A DNA stretch of 64,000 nucleotides from Ricordea florida (Eukaryota > Cnidaria > Anthozoa > Corallimorpharia > Ricordeidae). Numbering within the stretch: the first letter of the stretch is position 1; every line of letters starts with the position of its first letter. Below, piece by piece: positions 44,101-54,315 of this stretch. The DNA lies in the NCBI GenBank assembly GCA_949710005.1, contig OX453281.1:25331362-25395361 (forward strand), in the 5' to 3' direction. Under the pieces are notes generated by a model that was given only the letters and a program-made list of their open reading frames with translations, did no database searches and was not told where the DNA came from. The position numbers were made by a program, and so were the translations under genes.

Positions 44101-47100
44101 TACATCAAGCTAATTTAAAAAAAAAAACCCGAGCCAAAAGCGGATAATTACACGAAAACGTTTGCAGCAAAATATCTTACACTTCTACACGTTGTTTCTT
44201 ACTTGATGCTTTGTTTACACGAATTTTTTCAGCAAGATATCTTGAAAAGCAGAAGAGTTACAATGCTTTAAAGTTTGGTGTAAATAGAACATGAATGTAT
44301 TACCGAAATTTTAAAGTATTTACAAAGAAATGAACCTGACCGATAGTTTGCTGGGGGCAGTGTGTGTGAGGGGCCGGTGACAGGGGGGAAGCCCTCACTC
44401 TTCCGTCTCCTGACACTACAGGGACGTAGCTAGGATTCTTTAAGCAGGAAGGGAGTCACGCCAGTCACGCCGCGTTTTACTAAATGTAACAATCTAGCAC
44501 TGGAAAAGATTTATTGCATATTAATTCTTCGGTATCGCGTGTTTTCGCCACCTGAACTCGAGGGTCATAAAACAATTATCTCACAAGGGGGGGGGGGAAG
44601 GTCACGGGCACCATGGGACCCCCACCCCCCTCCTAAATACGCCCCTGCACTAAAAGTTAAAAACAATCTTGAAGAGCTACAACCTCGGACAAAACCTGTT
44701 GAGACACATGACAAAAATACCTATTTTTTACACTCACCATGCCAAAAACGCTTACCGTAGCTAGTCGAAAGACCATTTCCCCCCTCCCCTATAGATCGTT
44801 TTCACTCACGTGACCAAATCCCTGACAACTGTTGCTATGCCGCCATGTTTGTGTACAGACATTGCAAACAAATCGACTGCGTCCAACAAATGAAGATGGT
44901 TTTGTGTTTTAGTGTGGGCTGTAGGAATAGAAGTGGACGGGATAAAGGATTACATTTTGCCAAAGTACCTTCCATCATTGGAAATCAAGGGAAAGAAGCC
45001 AGAGAATTATCAGAAGAAAGAAGATCGCGCTGGATTTCGGCGATTAGCAGGGACGACCTCACTGATACCATTTTGTAGTTGTTGACACCGGCACACAATC
45101 AGAGGAGCGCGTAAAAGTCGTTCATCTCTTCTTCTGTGCGAACTGGAATTGTATTTGCAGTACTACCATGGATTGTGGAATAAGCGACAAGAGGATCAGA
45201 ATTTGGAACTCCCGGTTGAAGATTATATATTTTCGAATCTAGGTCAGCTTTCATTTTTTTAGTCGATGTAAAATTTATGGCTGTGGCTATATGCCCGGCA
45301 GCCGGGCACGGTCTTAAATAGACTAAATGCCCGGCAGCCGAAAAATGTCTTCTATATTTCCTTTCAGCGTAAACCAACCATTAGATTTGAGATCTATAAA
45401 ACTTTTCAGGATTGCTTAGCACTTCTTAATCGACATATGATAGTTTGGAGGTGACATTTCTGACTGCCGGGTATTTAGCGCATTTGAGACCGTACCCGGC
45501 AGTCGGATCACAAATCTTTTAAGTGTGGAGAAACAAGCGACTTCACGGTATGCACAAGCTCGGAAAATTCGTCGACTACAAAACCAAAATAATTTTTATA
45601 ATCGCTTGGCATATCTTAACAAACATCGAATACACTCGTTAGGTTTGAATGAGACTTTCTGCCGGAATTTGGTGACTATTTCTGAATGCCGGGCTGAGCC
45701 AAAATTTTCTAAGTGTCGACAACACCAGCGATTTTATAGTATGCCCAAGTTCAGATATTTCGTCAACTAGAAAATCAACATGGTTTTTGGAATCGCTCAA
45801 CAATTCTAAGAACACATCTAATACTCTCAAGAAGTTTAAAAGAACCTTACAGTGGAAATTCCGTAAAATTTTTCGGCTGCCGGGCATTTAGTCTATGTAA
45901 GACCGTGCCCGGCTGCCGGGCATATAGCCACTTTGAAAATTTATATCCCGGGCCATCGCGTACTCCACGTGGTCTACGTAAGCGGGACAAAGCCACGAGC
46001 ATAAAACTTGTCCACGCTTCTAAGTAAAACAAAACGCTTGCGATGTGTGAGCAAGGTTCCGCTAGCCCAGCCTTACAACCTAGGCAATGAGCAGACAAGA
46101 CTGTTTGTTCTCTTTCTGTGATGATCCAGATAGAAATAAAGAGTCATTCATCCTCTGTGAATGCCTCACTTTGACTAACACAACAAACGTGTTTGAGATT
46201 ATGTGGCCTTTCACGCTAGTAATAAACCCCGAAAAGCTTTAAACTGTTGTTGTGTGTAGAAACTCGTCTCTAACACCAGATAGAATAGAAGATCTGTGGA
46301 TTCTACGGGAGGCAAGCAGTCCGGTTCGAAACGCTTACCCTCGATGAGAACAGGATCGATTCCAATCGCCGAAATTTTTTCTAAATAACGCTGCTTCACT
46401 CGTGGTTCAAGCTTCTTGGCATAATCAGAAAGAGGAGGGCTTTTGACATCGGGATTGCTGCCTAAATTTGCTTCAGCTACTGAATTATTCATTTCTAAAG
46501 GCAAAAATTATAGATGTGACTCACATCTGCATTTGTTATGCAATTCAAAGCTGTACACAAATATGGCGACCGGAAATAGTGTGACGTCACTTGAAAACGA
46601 TCTATTGCAATGTTGTTTGCGTTAAGACACAAATGCACACCTGAGCTGTTAAGCCAAAACAACATTGTACCGGGGGGGGGAGGGGGAGGGGGACGAATTT
46701 GTTCCTTTTGGACACGATGGTTGCATGGCTCGAAATTTAAAATTGTATTGAAATGTCTCAACAGTTTTGTCCAGGGTTGTAGCTCGCATGGTAACAATCT
46801 AATGAAGGCGGAATAAATCAGGAACACCCTACCTAGGGGCTTGTTCAGAGCGGGGTTCTGTGATCCATTCACTGCACCGTTTTCGTGCTTGGACCCATTC
46901 TCTTCACCAAAAGAGGTGCGAGGACGGCCTTTACTTTCCGCTGCTAGCTGTAACATGTAAACATAAAACATTGGTCACTGGTTTGTACTGATACAAGGAC
47001 GAAAGCGTACATAACGTATATCTATCTACTTCAGAAAAGCTACTGTGGATCAAACCATGCAGTGTGACCATTCTTTTGAAAGCTACTGAACAGTACTGTA

Positions 47101-48194
47101 CTGTGGTACTGTTTGTTTTACTATATAATGTGGTTCTAACTTTTTAATCTGTGGATCAAACCATGCTCTGCGACCATTTTATGGAAAACTACTGAACGGT
47201 ACTGTGCTGTGGTACTGTTTGTTTTACTATATAGTGTGGTTCTAACTTTTTAATCTGTGGATCAAACCATGCAGGGTGATCATTTTATGGAAAACTACTG
47301 AACGGTACTGTGCCGTGGTACTATTTGTTTTACTATAAAGTGTGCTTCTAAATTTTTCATCTGTGGATCAAATATAAAAATATAAGATGTTTACCCCAGA
47401 TTTCTTGACTCTTGTCTCCTTTGTTTCACTGTGGAAATTGTCTGCAGTAGGAACTCTTAACACATCTGCTGTTCTTGCTCTCTTTAACACTACAGTCATA
47501 TAATAACTTCATTAGTAATACAACAGATCACACGCAAATGATATTCGATAAGAGAACGCACAGTTTCTAACAACTATTTGTATTTAGTTTATACCAACTC
47601 AGCAACCTTGGCAATTTTAGGGAATCTTATTGGCTCACCATCTCGAGATATTTAACGATTATTCACCGAAGTGGAGGTGAATAATTGTTTTAGTATGCAC
47701 CACACAAGCTAAATTACCAGCGTTTATTCAAGTAATCTCCTGTTCGGAAACCGAAACGGGAGGCCGATTTGTTTCTCTTCGGCTGCTCGGAGGTGAATAG
47801 TACTTTGTTAATCAACTCATAGTAAACCAATCAGAACGCGCGAAATGCACTATTCACTTGTGTGGTATATGCTAATCAACGCTATTCACCTCCTGCGAGG
47901 TAAATAGGGGATTCTGGGAAATCTTTGCGCAAACACATTTTGGTTGATAAAAAAGAAATGATGGCTGGTGTCAATTCTTGCTCTTCAGCTGTTTCCTAGA
48001 GATGCCACTGAGTTTGCTTCATTGGTATACTACTAAAACATTATTCTCTTCTCGGTGAATAGTGGCTTTAGGAATATTCAACTCGAACTAAGAGGATAAC
48101 TGTTAAATGAAGCTGAAAAGTAAAACCCTACCTCGTTCTTGTTTAGGAGGCGTGTTTTTTGAGTCATAAGGGTACAATGGCTTCCTGGTGGGAG
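38181..48194 (-). CDS. disordered serine-rich protein, 3' part of multi-exon gene
   Basis: Exons in coding order: 48132-48194, 47395-47489, 46833-46947, 43800-43879, 41703-41874, 39795-39987, then 39612-39685 or 39599-39685, and 38181-38358 with the stop. Acceptors are mostly pyrimidine-rich and each junction keeps phase, which is the main evidence. The peptide is basic and Ser/Thr-rich: [81 protein letters not shown], and finally [18 protein letters not shown]. No domain is recognised; it looks intrinsically disordered. The donor of the 39.6-kb exon is uncertain: only the one at 39598 keeps phase with the last exon, and it lies in a MITE. The N-terminus was not found with confidence; a possible first exon begins at the well-contexted ATG at 49726 (MEQTKRETNDWDEK). 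Confidence 0.5.
38400..38945. mobile_element. TIR element enclosing a Cys-rich peptide
   Basis: agggaaggtacgttt at 38403 is answered by aaacgtacctttcct at 38926, each followed inward by a G or C run. Two further tracts of ccctacccc/accctcccc type lie inside. The middle (38701-38769) encodes [20 protein letters not shown] and FMR before GTCAGA, which may be a captured exon or the end of another nested insertion. Exact limits are uncertain. Confidence 0.5.
39441..39603. mobile_element. palindromic MITE (ctttggYatgatc)
   Basis: 163 bp; the left half ctttggcatgatcagga... gcgcatcaaagggatcgatg is the imperfect reverse complement of the right half ... catcggttcctttgatgcac ... ggatcataccaaag. taat flanks the right side and taatc the left. 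It touches an exon of the disordered-protein gene. Confidence 0.8.
40180..41690 (+). repeat. 106-bp tandem array, about 14 copies
   Basis: The unit (for example 40208-40313) begins gaatggtcacactgcatggt and ends ttcagtagctttacaaa. It includes the palindromic core acagtacagtactgt. Copies differ mainly at the unit junction (tttcaaa, tacagag, tactaaa), suggesting subfamilies. It lies in an intron of the disordered-protein gene; the same repeat occurs at 47042-47372 (inverted) and 55712-56510. Confidence 0.95.
41929..42321. mobile_element. CCGGGGGGTACT MITE
   Basis: Termini ccggggggtactccc and gggagtacccccgggggg are inverted; the interior has the words ccctatttat repeated. Flanks ggcgaaata (41920-41928) and gggcaaata (42322-42330) could be a diverged 9-bp target duplication, consistent with the clean 9-bp duplication of the relative at 34608. 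Confidence 0.75.
42593..43379. mobile_element. pogo/Tc1-mariner-type non-autonomous element
   Basis: 787 bp beginning cagtggaacctcgatttaac and ending gttatatcgaggtttcactg, with TA at both flanks (42591-42592, 43380-43381). Subterminal copies of ttcgttatatcgagg occur at both ends (42709, 43323, 43342, 43356). CAGTxGAACC ends with TA targets are typical of pogo-like elements (family knowledge). No transposase frame remains. Confidence 0.85.
43382..43799. other. intron, nothing recognised
   Basis: AT-rich intronic sequence with a caa run at 43568-43585; no element termini seen. Confidence 0.5.
44419..44647. mobile_element. CAGGGGCGTA-ended MITE
   Basis: cagggacgtagctaggatt at 44419 and cctaaatacgcccctg ending 44647 are inverted. 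Flanks cacta (44414-44418 and 44648-44652) form a 5-bp target duplication. The interior is non-coding with a G run. Confidence 0.75.
44845..45078 (+). CDS. THAP-type zinc finger fragment
   Basis: 78 codons. From the internal Met near residue 18 the peptide [25 protein letters not shown] and [14 protein letters not shown] follows the THAP consensus: C..x..C pair, FxxFP-like LHFAKVP, and the W of the central helix. THAP domains are DNA-binding and are often transposase-derived (family knowledge). It stops at 45076 before the second C..H pair, so the finger is incomplete here unless it is spliced onward; no donor was obvious. The start at 44845 sits inside the left inverted end. Confidence 0.6.
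   Translation: MFVYRHCKQIDCVQQMKMVLCFSVGCRNRSGRDKGLHFAKVPSIIGNQGKEARELSEERRSRWISAISRDDLTDTIL
45099..46504 (-). pseudogene. SWIM zinc-finger protein remnant
   Basis: Pieces in order on the minus strand. 46211-46504 has [22 protein letters not shown] and ends [13 protein letters not shown] before a frame break. About 46105-46150 in another frame reads [13 protein letters not shown]. 45990-46098 has [15 protein letters not shown], then the SWIM finger C-G-C...C-S-H ([19 protein letters not shown]). A shift leads to [15 protein letters not shown] and RDINF. After an inserted element (45279-45935) the frame resumes [16 protein letters not shown] and stops at 45099. SWIM CxC..CxH fingers bind DNA or proteins; this architecture belongs to a repeated cnidarian family in my recollection. 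At least two frameshifts plus the insertion make it dead. Confidence 0.65.
45279..45935. mobile_element. ccggcag-ended element with 9-bp target duplication
   Basis: 657 bp flanked by aaaatttat at 45270-45278 and 45936-45944. The ends tggctatatgcccggcagcc and its inverse extend about 60 bp, and each end is itself a hairpin of ctgccggg/cccggcag. A third such hairpin lies at 45465-45503. The interior has two diverged direct copies of about 150 bp (around 45518-45645 and 45700-45842). The host reading frame RDINF/TST is rejoined by removing it, confirming the insertion. Confidence 0.8.
47042..47372 (-). repeat. 106-bp repeat, three copies, inverted
   Basis: The same unit as 40180-41690 in reverse complement (gtggatcaaaccatgcagtg, gctactgaacagtactgtac). 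It is more diverged than the main array and lies in an intron of the same gene. Confidence 0.9.
47600..48075. repeat. attattcacc foldback-type repeat
   Basis: Words cgattattcaccgaagtgg, ggaggtgaataattg, gctattcacctcctgcgagg and tctcggtgaatagtgg occur in both orientations. They resemble the palindrome at 58880-58976. It is intronic. Confidence 0.55.
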
Positions 48195-48584
48195 CTAAAA
48201 AAAAATTGCTCATCGTTTTATCAAATTTACAAGGAAAACAATTAGCTAAAGAAAAAAGTTGGGCACAAACTGAACCCGTCCCTTAATCAACAGCTCCAAT
48301 ATTTTAACTTTTGTTACATCCATTTTGAAATCACAGATGATCCCTGCAATTTGATTGGCCCATAGCAGTGTGATTTTTTCACGAATCGCACTATCTTAGG
48401 TTCTAAATCGCATCTTTTTTTGCAGCCACTGAGAATAAACTGAATTGAAATGTAAAAGCGTTTCCGGTTACTCTTCTTTCTAAAAAAAACGGCCTCAAGA
48501 TCAATAAAATATTGGCGCTTGACTAACAAAAATCCTGTATTAGGAATATTAAATTGTGCGATTTCAAACCTGGATGCAATAAAG

Positions 48585-48701
48585 TGGTAATTGAATTTCG
48601 TGTCGTGCAATTTTGGTCTGAAATCACATGCGTGATTTCAAATATCTGCGATCACGCGTATGATTTCAGACCAAATTGCACTCTACTAAGTTCAATTACC
48701 A
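48585..48701. repeat. 117-bp foldback
   Basis: ggtaattgaatttcgt ... ttggtctgaaatcac is answered by gatttcagaccaaattgc ... aagttcaattacc. The arms are about 50 bp around a short centre. Confidence 0.8.
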
Positions 48702-49725
48702 TTACAAATCTATCTTTATGATTTTCACAGCTCTATTTTCCTAACTGTTGTTTTGTATGTTTCTAGATGGCTGCACCTCGGTCAAGTTGTTTTTCGCGTT
48801 TTCGACGTCGTCGAAGTCAATAAAAACGCAAAAAAAAGAACGAGGTCAATATCCAGCCTTCTTGAACTAACAACCTTGGTCAATAAAGGATTTACTGTAT
48901 GGTCATTTTCTTTTGTTTTGTTTCGCGGGACAAACCGGGAAATACTGTGCGGGCAAGACCAGCCAATCTTGCAGCCGATCAGAACTCAGGATTTGCCTTG
49001 TCTTGCGCGCTCGCAGAACCAGAAGTTATTTTCTCTATTCCTATTTGTGTTAAACTTCTATTCCGTTGCAATTGCACTGAAGAAGGCAGAAGTTTCAGCC
49101 GAAATACGTTTGCAAAATTTAGGATTGTAGCAATTTATGTTAAAATTATTACTGGTTGGATCATGCACAGAACTTTAACTTTTTGTTCATAATCAAATCA
49201 TAATTTACGTAAAATTGTCATTCAGAGTTATTTTTCTTACCTAGCTTATAAACAACGTTGTCATCGTTTATTCAGATTACAGTGTTCGATTATTCCTAAC
49301 ACCGCGTGGAAGAAACACAAGGAATGGCACGATACAGTTAAAATGCCGGTTAATAAGGCGGTTTATCTTTGCGTTTCGCGTGTCATACATGTTAAGCCGT
49401 AAATAAGAACAATGTTCCAGACAAAACAAGTAACGGAATTAGTCCTCAAGAAAAACAATGTTGGTATTGTTAGAGTTAAGGGTAAAAACCAACGGTCAAT
49501 CCCTAGGTTTAGTTAGGAATGTTGATGTGCAGTCTCCTAGCAGTAGGTATTTACTGGCCGCTGCATTATCATGTGATATCCTATGATATTAAACCCGTGG
49601 TTTCACCGAAAAAGACGGTATATTGTATCTTTGTTGTCACCAACCCCACCAAATGTTTAATTTATTCTTAAAAGGTTGTCAACTTTTCTCGTCCCAGTCG
49701 TTTGTTTCCCGCTTGGTTTGCTCCA
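48702..49725. other. no supported gene
   Basis: 49071-49110 holds gcactgaagaaggcagaagt, a variant of the Penelope-like tail motif. A donor-like GTAAGA on the minus strand at about 49237 has no open frame behind it. Otherwise nothing is supported. Confidence 0.4.
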
Positions 49726-50246
49726 TGGTGAAAAGAGACTTCTTTTCCGGCTTTGCTACGAGCAGCAACGAAAACAGAAGACATCGCCCACAGACAATTT
49801 GAATTTCTTTTTAAAGTATGTTAAGATAACTGATGACGAAGGTAAAATTTTTTTTTTTTTCCTCCAAAACCTTTATTCAAACAAAATCACAATACATTTA
49901 AGGAAAAAGAGAAAGACAAAGAAAAATAGAAATAAGTAAATAAAAAAACCTAAATAAATAGATAAAAAGATTGCTGATTAATCACGCTGTATTACAATTT
50001 TTTTTTTCTTTTTTTCCTTTCCCTTCCCCCCTTCTTCCCTCTCCTTTCCCCCTACGATAACGAATAGCATTAGTTTATTCTACTACTAGGAGAAGGCAAA
50101 AAAGAAGCGAAAAAGAAAGTAAGATAACAAGTAAAATAAGTTTATAAAGAGAAAAAAAAAAAAAAAAAAAAAAAAAGTCAAACAAAAATAATAAAAAAGA
50201 CGAGCAAATAGTGGCACAACCTCTGGGGCGAATATTTGGGGGGAGC

Positions 50247-53200
50247 TCATGTGCAAAGTGTTGTCCATTTTGATCTGAATTTCATCATAGTATTATTTTT
50301 AACAGCAATTGTACGTTCATATAAGATCTTTTCGTTGAGTAAAAGAAGGAAGATATCAAGACTTGGAGATACCATATTCCACCATGACAGAAAAATGTGA
50401 TACTTAGCGATAATAAGGAAATGATTCAGGGCATAAAAACTGCTTGATTCTGGTTTGTAACCGTAAAAAATATCTGTATCAATTAAGGTGACTTTTTCTG
50501 ATCGTTTTTCATTCCACCATACAATAACTTTTTGCCAGAATGTTTGTACCGTCGAACACTCATAAAGCAGATGAGATAAAGTTTCATATGGAGAGCTACA
50601 ACGATCGCAACTTGGAGAAATTTTCAATTTCATTTTATGAAGTCTGCTGTTGGTGGGTAGGATGTTATGTATAATCTTATATTGGAAACATCTGAGTTTG
50701 TTTTCTAATGTAACCTTGAAAGGCAATTCATAAATGGCTTTAATAGGAAGACATTTTTCAATTAGTTTAGTTTCTACGTTTGGAGCTTTGAACACTTTTA
50801 AAACAAGCAATTCTCGAGCAGATTTGGCAGTGACATTCGCAGGAGGAAGGTCTTTGCTGTCAAGATCAGTAAGCGTTCGTTCAGAATTTACAATTGATCT
50901 TTTCCATACCTCAGGGATCGCGGCAAGAAGGCCATTATATGTTAGGAAATTTACTGTCATACCATATTTATGTTGAAACTCGGATCTTGATAAAAACTTT
51001 CTGTTCTCGTTTAACAGATGACCAATTTTGATTATTCCTTTTCTATGCCAGGATGGGTAGAAGACTGATTTCCCATCTATTTTAATAAAGCGGTTGTTCC
51101 AAATAATTTCATTTTCATATTCTTTAGCAGAAGAAGGGTCTTTGGAGTGTAGCTCCTGCCAGGCAGTCAATATTTCCTTATAAAAAGACGGCACATACGA
51201 GGCAAAATTTAGATCGGGTGCATTAAAATTGCATTCCAAAAGAAAAGAGCCACCATATTGGGATGTAGCCAATGAGAAGAGGGAGCACCATTTGGCATCG
51301 CCAGCTTCATATAAACGTTTAACCCATGCTGCTTTCAAAGACTTGTCCATCATGGTGAAATCTACCATGTTAAGGCCACCTTTCTCTTTTGGACCTATAA
51401 GCGTGTTACGTTTGACCTTATCAGGCTTGAAGTTCCATATGAACTTGAAGCAAACATCATTAACTTCACTAGTAAATTTCGGTGGAGCTGTAAGAACGGA
51501 AGTATTATAAACAAGCTTGGAGATGGCGAGGGTTTTAATGATACAAATTCTTCCCATTAGCGTTAAGCCTCTGGTCGTCCATTGGTTTAAAATTTTCTTT
51601 AGCGCAACAAATTTTTCCTCGAAATTTATTTTGTAGCTAACAGAAGGATCGTATGCGAAGGCCACACCTAGCACGATTACATATTTTTCAGGCCACGTAA
51701 TATTGAATGGAGAACGTTTACCTAAATTGCATTTGAGACTGCCAAGCCACATTCCTTCCGTTTTAGAAATATTTATTTTTAGACCTGAACAGGCTCCAAA
51801 ATCGTTTAAAAGATTGAACAAGTGATTAGCAGAGCAATCATCTTTTATAAATGCAGTGATATCATCCGCGTACATACTTAATTTTAATTCGGTGTCGTTA
51901 ATTTTCAAACCACGGATATTTTCATTTTTCCTAATCGCTTGGCCTAATACCTCAATTGCCAGGACAAATAAGAGCCCCGATAAGGGGCACCCTTGTCGGA
52001 CTCCTCTTTGAAGCAGAAAGAAATTGGACGCAAACCCGTTATTTATCACACAGCTGGTGATATTGGAGTAAAAGGTATGGATCCATTTTTGGAACATTGG
52101 CCCAAAGTTCATTACTTCAAGGACTTTGAACAGATACTTCCACTCTAAGGAATCAAATGCTTTTTCAAAATCTATAAAGAGTAACATGCCAGGTAGTTGT
52201 TTTTTCTCATACAATTCAATTACATCCGATATTAGCCGAATGTTTTCTCCTATAAAGCGGTTTTTAACATACCCTGTTTGGTCACTATTTATCAACCTAG
52301 GTAAGACTTTCTCTAATCGTTTTGCTATACATTTCGTAGCTATTTTGAAGTCAATATTCAACAAAGAAATTGGCCGCCAATTCTTGAGGAGGAGGGTGTC
52401 TTTATTCTTTTTAGGCAACAATGAAATCACACCTCTCCTTTGCGAGATCGACATTTCACCTCTGCAATAGGCGTCATTTAAACAGTCTATTAAAGGAGTT
52501 ACTACGAATTCCCAAAAGCACAAATAAAATTCTGCAGTCAGTCCATCTGTACCTGGGGTTTTATTTTTTTCGAACGTTTTGAGAGAGGATAAGCTTTCTT
52601 CTTCGGTAATGAGGCCCTCGCAAGATTTTTGCTGCTCGTTATCAAGTCTCTGTACATTGTCAGGGTTTAAGAAGGATGAGGCTGAAGCATCAAATGTGTT
52701 ATCTGTTATTCGCGAGGCATATAAAGCTTTATAAAATGTTTCCATCTCGCACAAGATCCTTTTTGGTTCCTCGACATACTCGTTTTGATCGGTTTTTAAT
52801 TTAACAATATGCTTCCTTTCATGTGAGCGCTTCTCTAGATTCAAGAAATATTTCGTATTTCTTTCGCCATGTTCGTACCACCGTGCTCTGCTTCTTATAA
52901 TCGCGCCTTTTGTTTTGTGCTCAGCGATCCTTTGAAGATCAAGCTTGACACGTTCAATTTCTGTTACTAAATTGGCTTCTTGCGGATTTTGATCAAGACG
53001 CATATTTAAATGTTTTAACTTGCAGAGTAAATTTATTTCTCTCGACTTTTTACTTTTAGCAAGACGTTTAGAGAAACGGATACAAAAGTCTCTAATCTCC
53101 ATTTTAATCATTTCCCAATAAAGTCTTTTATCGTTTGTTACACTATGTTTTTCCTTGGCTTGTAGTAAAAAGAATTTTAGGTTTGTTACAAATTCTTCAT

Positions 53201-53978
53201 TATTAAGAAGAGAGTTATTAAATTTCCAAAACCCTGGACCGGCTGTTTTTTGGTTATTTTTATATGCGATTTCGGCGTAAATTGGGGAATGGTCTGAATC
53301 GTAATATGACAACACATCCGTTTTACTAGTACGAGGAACTAAATGTTTTGAAATAAGCCAATAATCTAATCGACATCTTATTTTTCCTGAGCTGTTCTGC
53401 CAGGTAAAGCGCTTATCACTCGGGTGGTGAAGTCTCCATACATCGTTGAGACTTAAATTGTCGCTCATTTCCTTTATGCTGTGAATTACATTTTTCTTGT
53501 TACTGATGTCTTTTCCACCTATTTTATCCATATTTTCGAGTGGGCAATTATAGTCACCTCCCATTATGAGATTTTCATTTGCATAGGGACGTAACTTGCT
53601 TGTTAATTCGTTATAGAAATTTATTTGTTGATTTTGTTCGTTGGGAGCGTAAACATTGACTAAACAAAATTCTTCATCTTGAAGTGTGAGGCGAACAATA
53701 AGAATTCTTCCGTTCTTATCATTAGTAATGCTAATATTCTCCGCTTTTAAAGTTGGGCGAAAAAGAATCATCACGCCTCTGCTATGTTTTGAGCCATGGG
53801 AATAGCAAATGTCACCGCCCCATTCTGCACGCCAAACATTTTCGATTGTTTTGTCACTGTAGGTTTCCTGCAAAAAAATTAGGTCATATTTGCCATTATG
53901 AAGCCACCTAAATAAATTTCTACGTTTGATCGACTTATTTATGCCTCTGATATTTAGGGAAACACATTTTAAACCCAT
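50247..53978 (-). CDS. LINE ORF2, endonuclease-reverse transcriptase
   Basis: 1,243 codons, no breaks. Residues 1-240 are an APE-type endonuclease with N9 (LNIRG), E38 (QETY), D142/N144 (GGDYNCP) and D229-H230 (SDHSP). The RT spans about 460-780 with FIDFEKAFDSLEW at 601-613, QGCPLSGLLF at 662-671 and YADD at 703-706. A C-terminal CCHC-like motif CDRC...HLLYEC is near 1125. It nicks the target and primes reverse transcription there (family knowledge). The start M at 53978 follows the ORF1 stop by 337 bp, so translation needs reinitiation or a separate mechanism. All catalytic residues look intact, so the enzyme could be active. Confidence 0.95.
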   Translation of the reverse strand: MGLKCVSLNIRGINKSIKRRNLFRWLHNGKYDLIFLQETYSDKTIENVWRAEWGGDICYSHGSKHSRGVMILFRPTLKAENISITNDKNGRILIVRLTLQDEEFCLVNVYAPNEQNQQINFYNELTSKLRPYANENLIMGGDYNCPLENMDKIGGKDISNKKNVIHSIKEMSDNLSLNDVWRLHHPSDKRFTWQNSSGKIRCRLDYWLISKHLVPRTSKTDVLSYYDSDHSPIYAEIAYKNNQKTAGPGFWKFNNSLLNNEEFVTNLKFFLLQAKEKHSVTNDKRLYWEMIKMEIRDFCIRFSKRLAKSKKSREINLLCKLKHLNMRLDQNPQEANLVTEIERVKLDLQRIAEHKTKGAIIRSRARWYEHGERNTKYFLNLEKRSHERKHIVKLKTDQNEYVEEPKRILCEMETFYKALYASRITDNTFDASASSFLNPDNVQRLDNEQQKSCEGLITEEESLSSLKTFEKNKTPGTDGLTAEFYLCFWEFVVTPLIDCLNDAYCRGEMSISQRRGVISLLPKKNKDTLLLKNWRPISLLNIDFKIATKCIAKRLEKVLPRLINSDQTGYVKNRFIGENIRLISDVIELYEKKQLPGMLLFIDFEKAFDSLEWKYLFKVLEVMNFGPMFQKWIHTFYSNITSCVINNGFASNFFLLQRGVRQGCPLSGLLFVLAIEVLGQAIRKNENIRGLKINDTELKLSMYADDITAFIKDDCSANHLFNLLNDFGACSGLKINISKTEGMWLGSLKCNLGKRSPFNITWPEKYVIVLGVAFAYDPSVSYKINFEEKFVALKKILNQWTTRGLTLMGRICIIKTLAISKLVYNTSVLTAPPKFTSEVNDVCFKFIWNFKPDKVKRNTLIGPKEKGGLNMVDFTMMDKSLKAAWVKRLYEAGDAKWCSLFSLATSQYGGSFLLECNFNAPDLNFASYVPSFYKEILTAWQELHSKDPSSAKEYENEIIWNNRFIKIDGKSVFYPSWHRKGIIKIGHLLNENRKFLSRSEFQHKYGMTVNFLTYNGLLAAIPEVWKRSIVNSERTLTDLDSKDLPPANVTAKSARELLVLKVFKAPNVETKLIEKCLPIKAIYELPFKVTLENKLRCFQYKIIHNILPTNSRLHKMKLKISPSCDRCSSPYETLSHLLYECSTVQTFWQKVIVWWNEKRSEKVTLIDTDIFYGYKPESSSFYALNHFLIIAKYHIFLSWWNMVSPSLDIFLLLLNEKILYERTIAVKNNTMMKFRSKWTTLCT

Positions 53979-54315
53979 TGCAAATGTAATTAAGGCTCAA
54001 CACCTGCACCAGAGCCCCAGCCAAAAAAAGTTGTCCCCAGATGTGATGCCACCAAACAGAAATATTACAAAACACAGAACATTACAAAAACTTATTAAGC
54101 CGTTAAGCGACTTCATGTATAGAGGGGATAGTTTTAGTAAATGGAAAAATTTCATTGATTGGAAGGAGTCCCCTCTACGATTCCCCGCATAATAATACTA
54201 CTGGATGACGAATTGAAAATTAATTGTATGGCATAAGGAAAGTGTAACAATTGAACCGAGCATCAGCGGTCAGACCCGGGGTAAATGCTAAGTGATTGAG
54301 AAAAATTAACATCAA

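Larger units (their letters stand above)
44791..46605. mobile_element. decayed THAP/SWIM two-gene element
   Basis: Imperfect inverted ends, starting atagatcgttttcactcacg on the left and its counterpart cttgaaaacgatctat on the right, extend inward about 60 bp and include cgccatgtttgtgtacag and ctgtacacaaatatggcg. Inside, a plus-strand THAP frame (44845-45078) and a minus-strand SWIM-family remnant (45099-46504) converge with 20 bp between their stops. No clear target duplication was found, so the boundary could be off or the ends could be a duplicated promoter. It lies in an intron of the disordered-protein gene. Confidence 0.55.

Noticed and set aside
49205..49330. Upstream exon of the disordered-protein gene ending at a GTAAGA donor near 49237
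   Set aside because: The only phase-compatible frame has a stop about 24 bp upstream of the donor and no acceptor or start codon in between.
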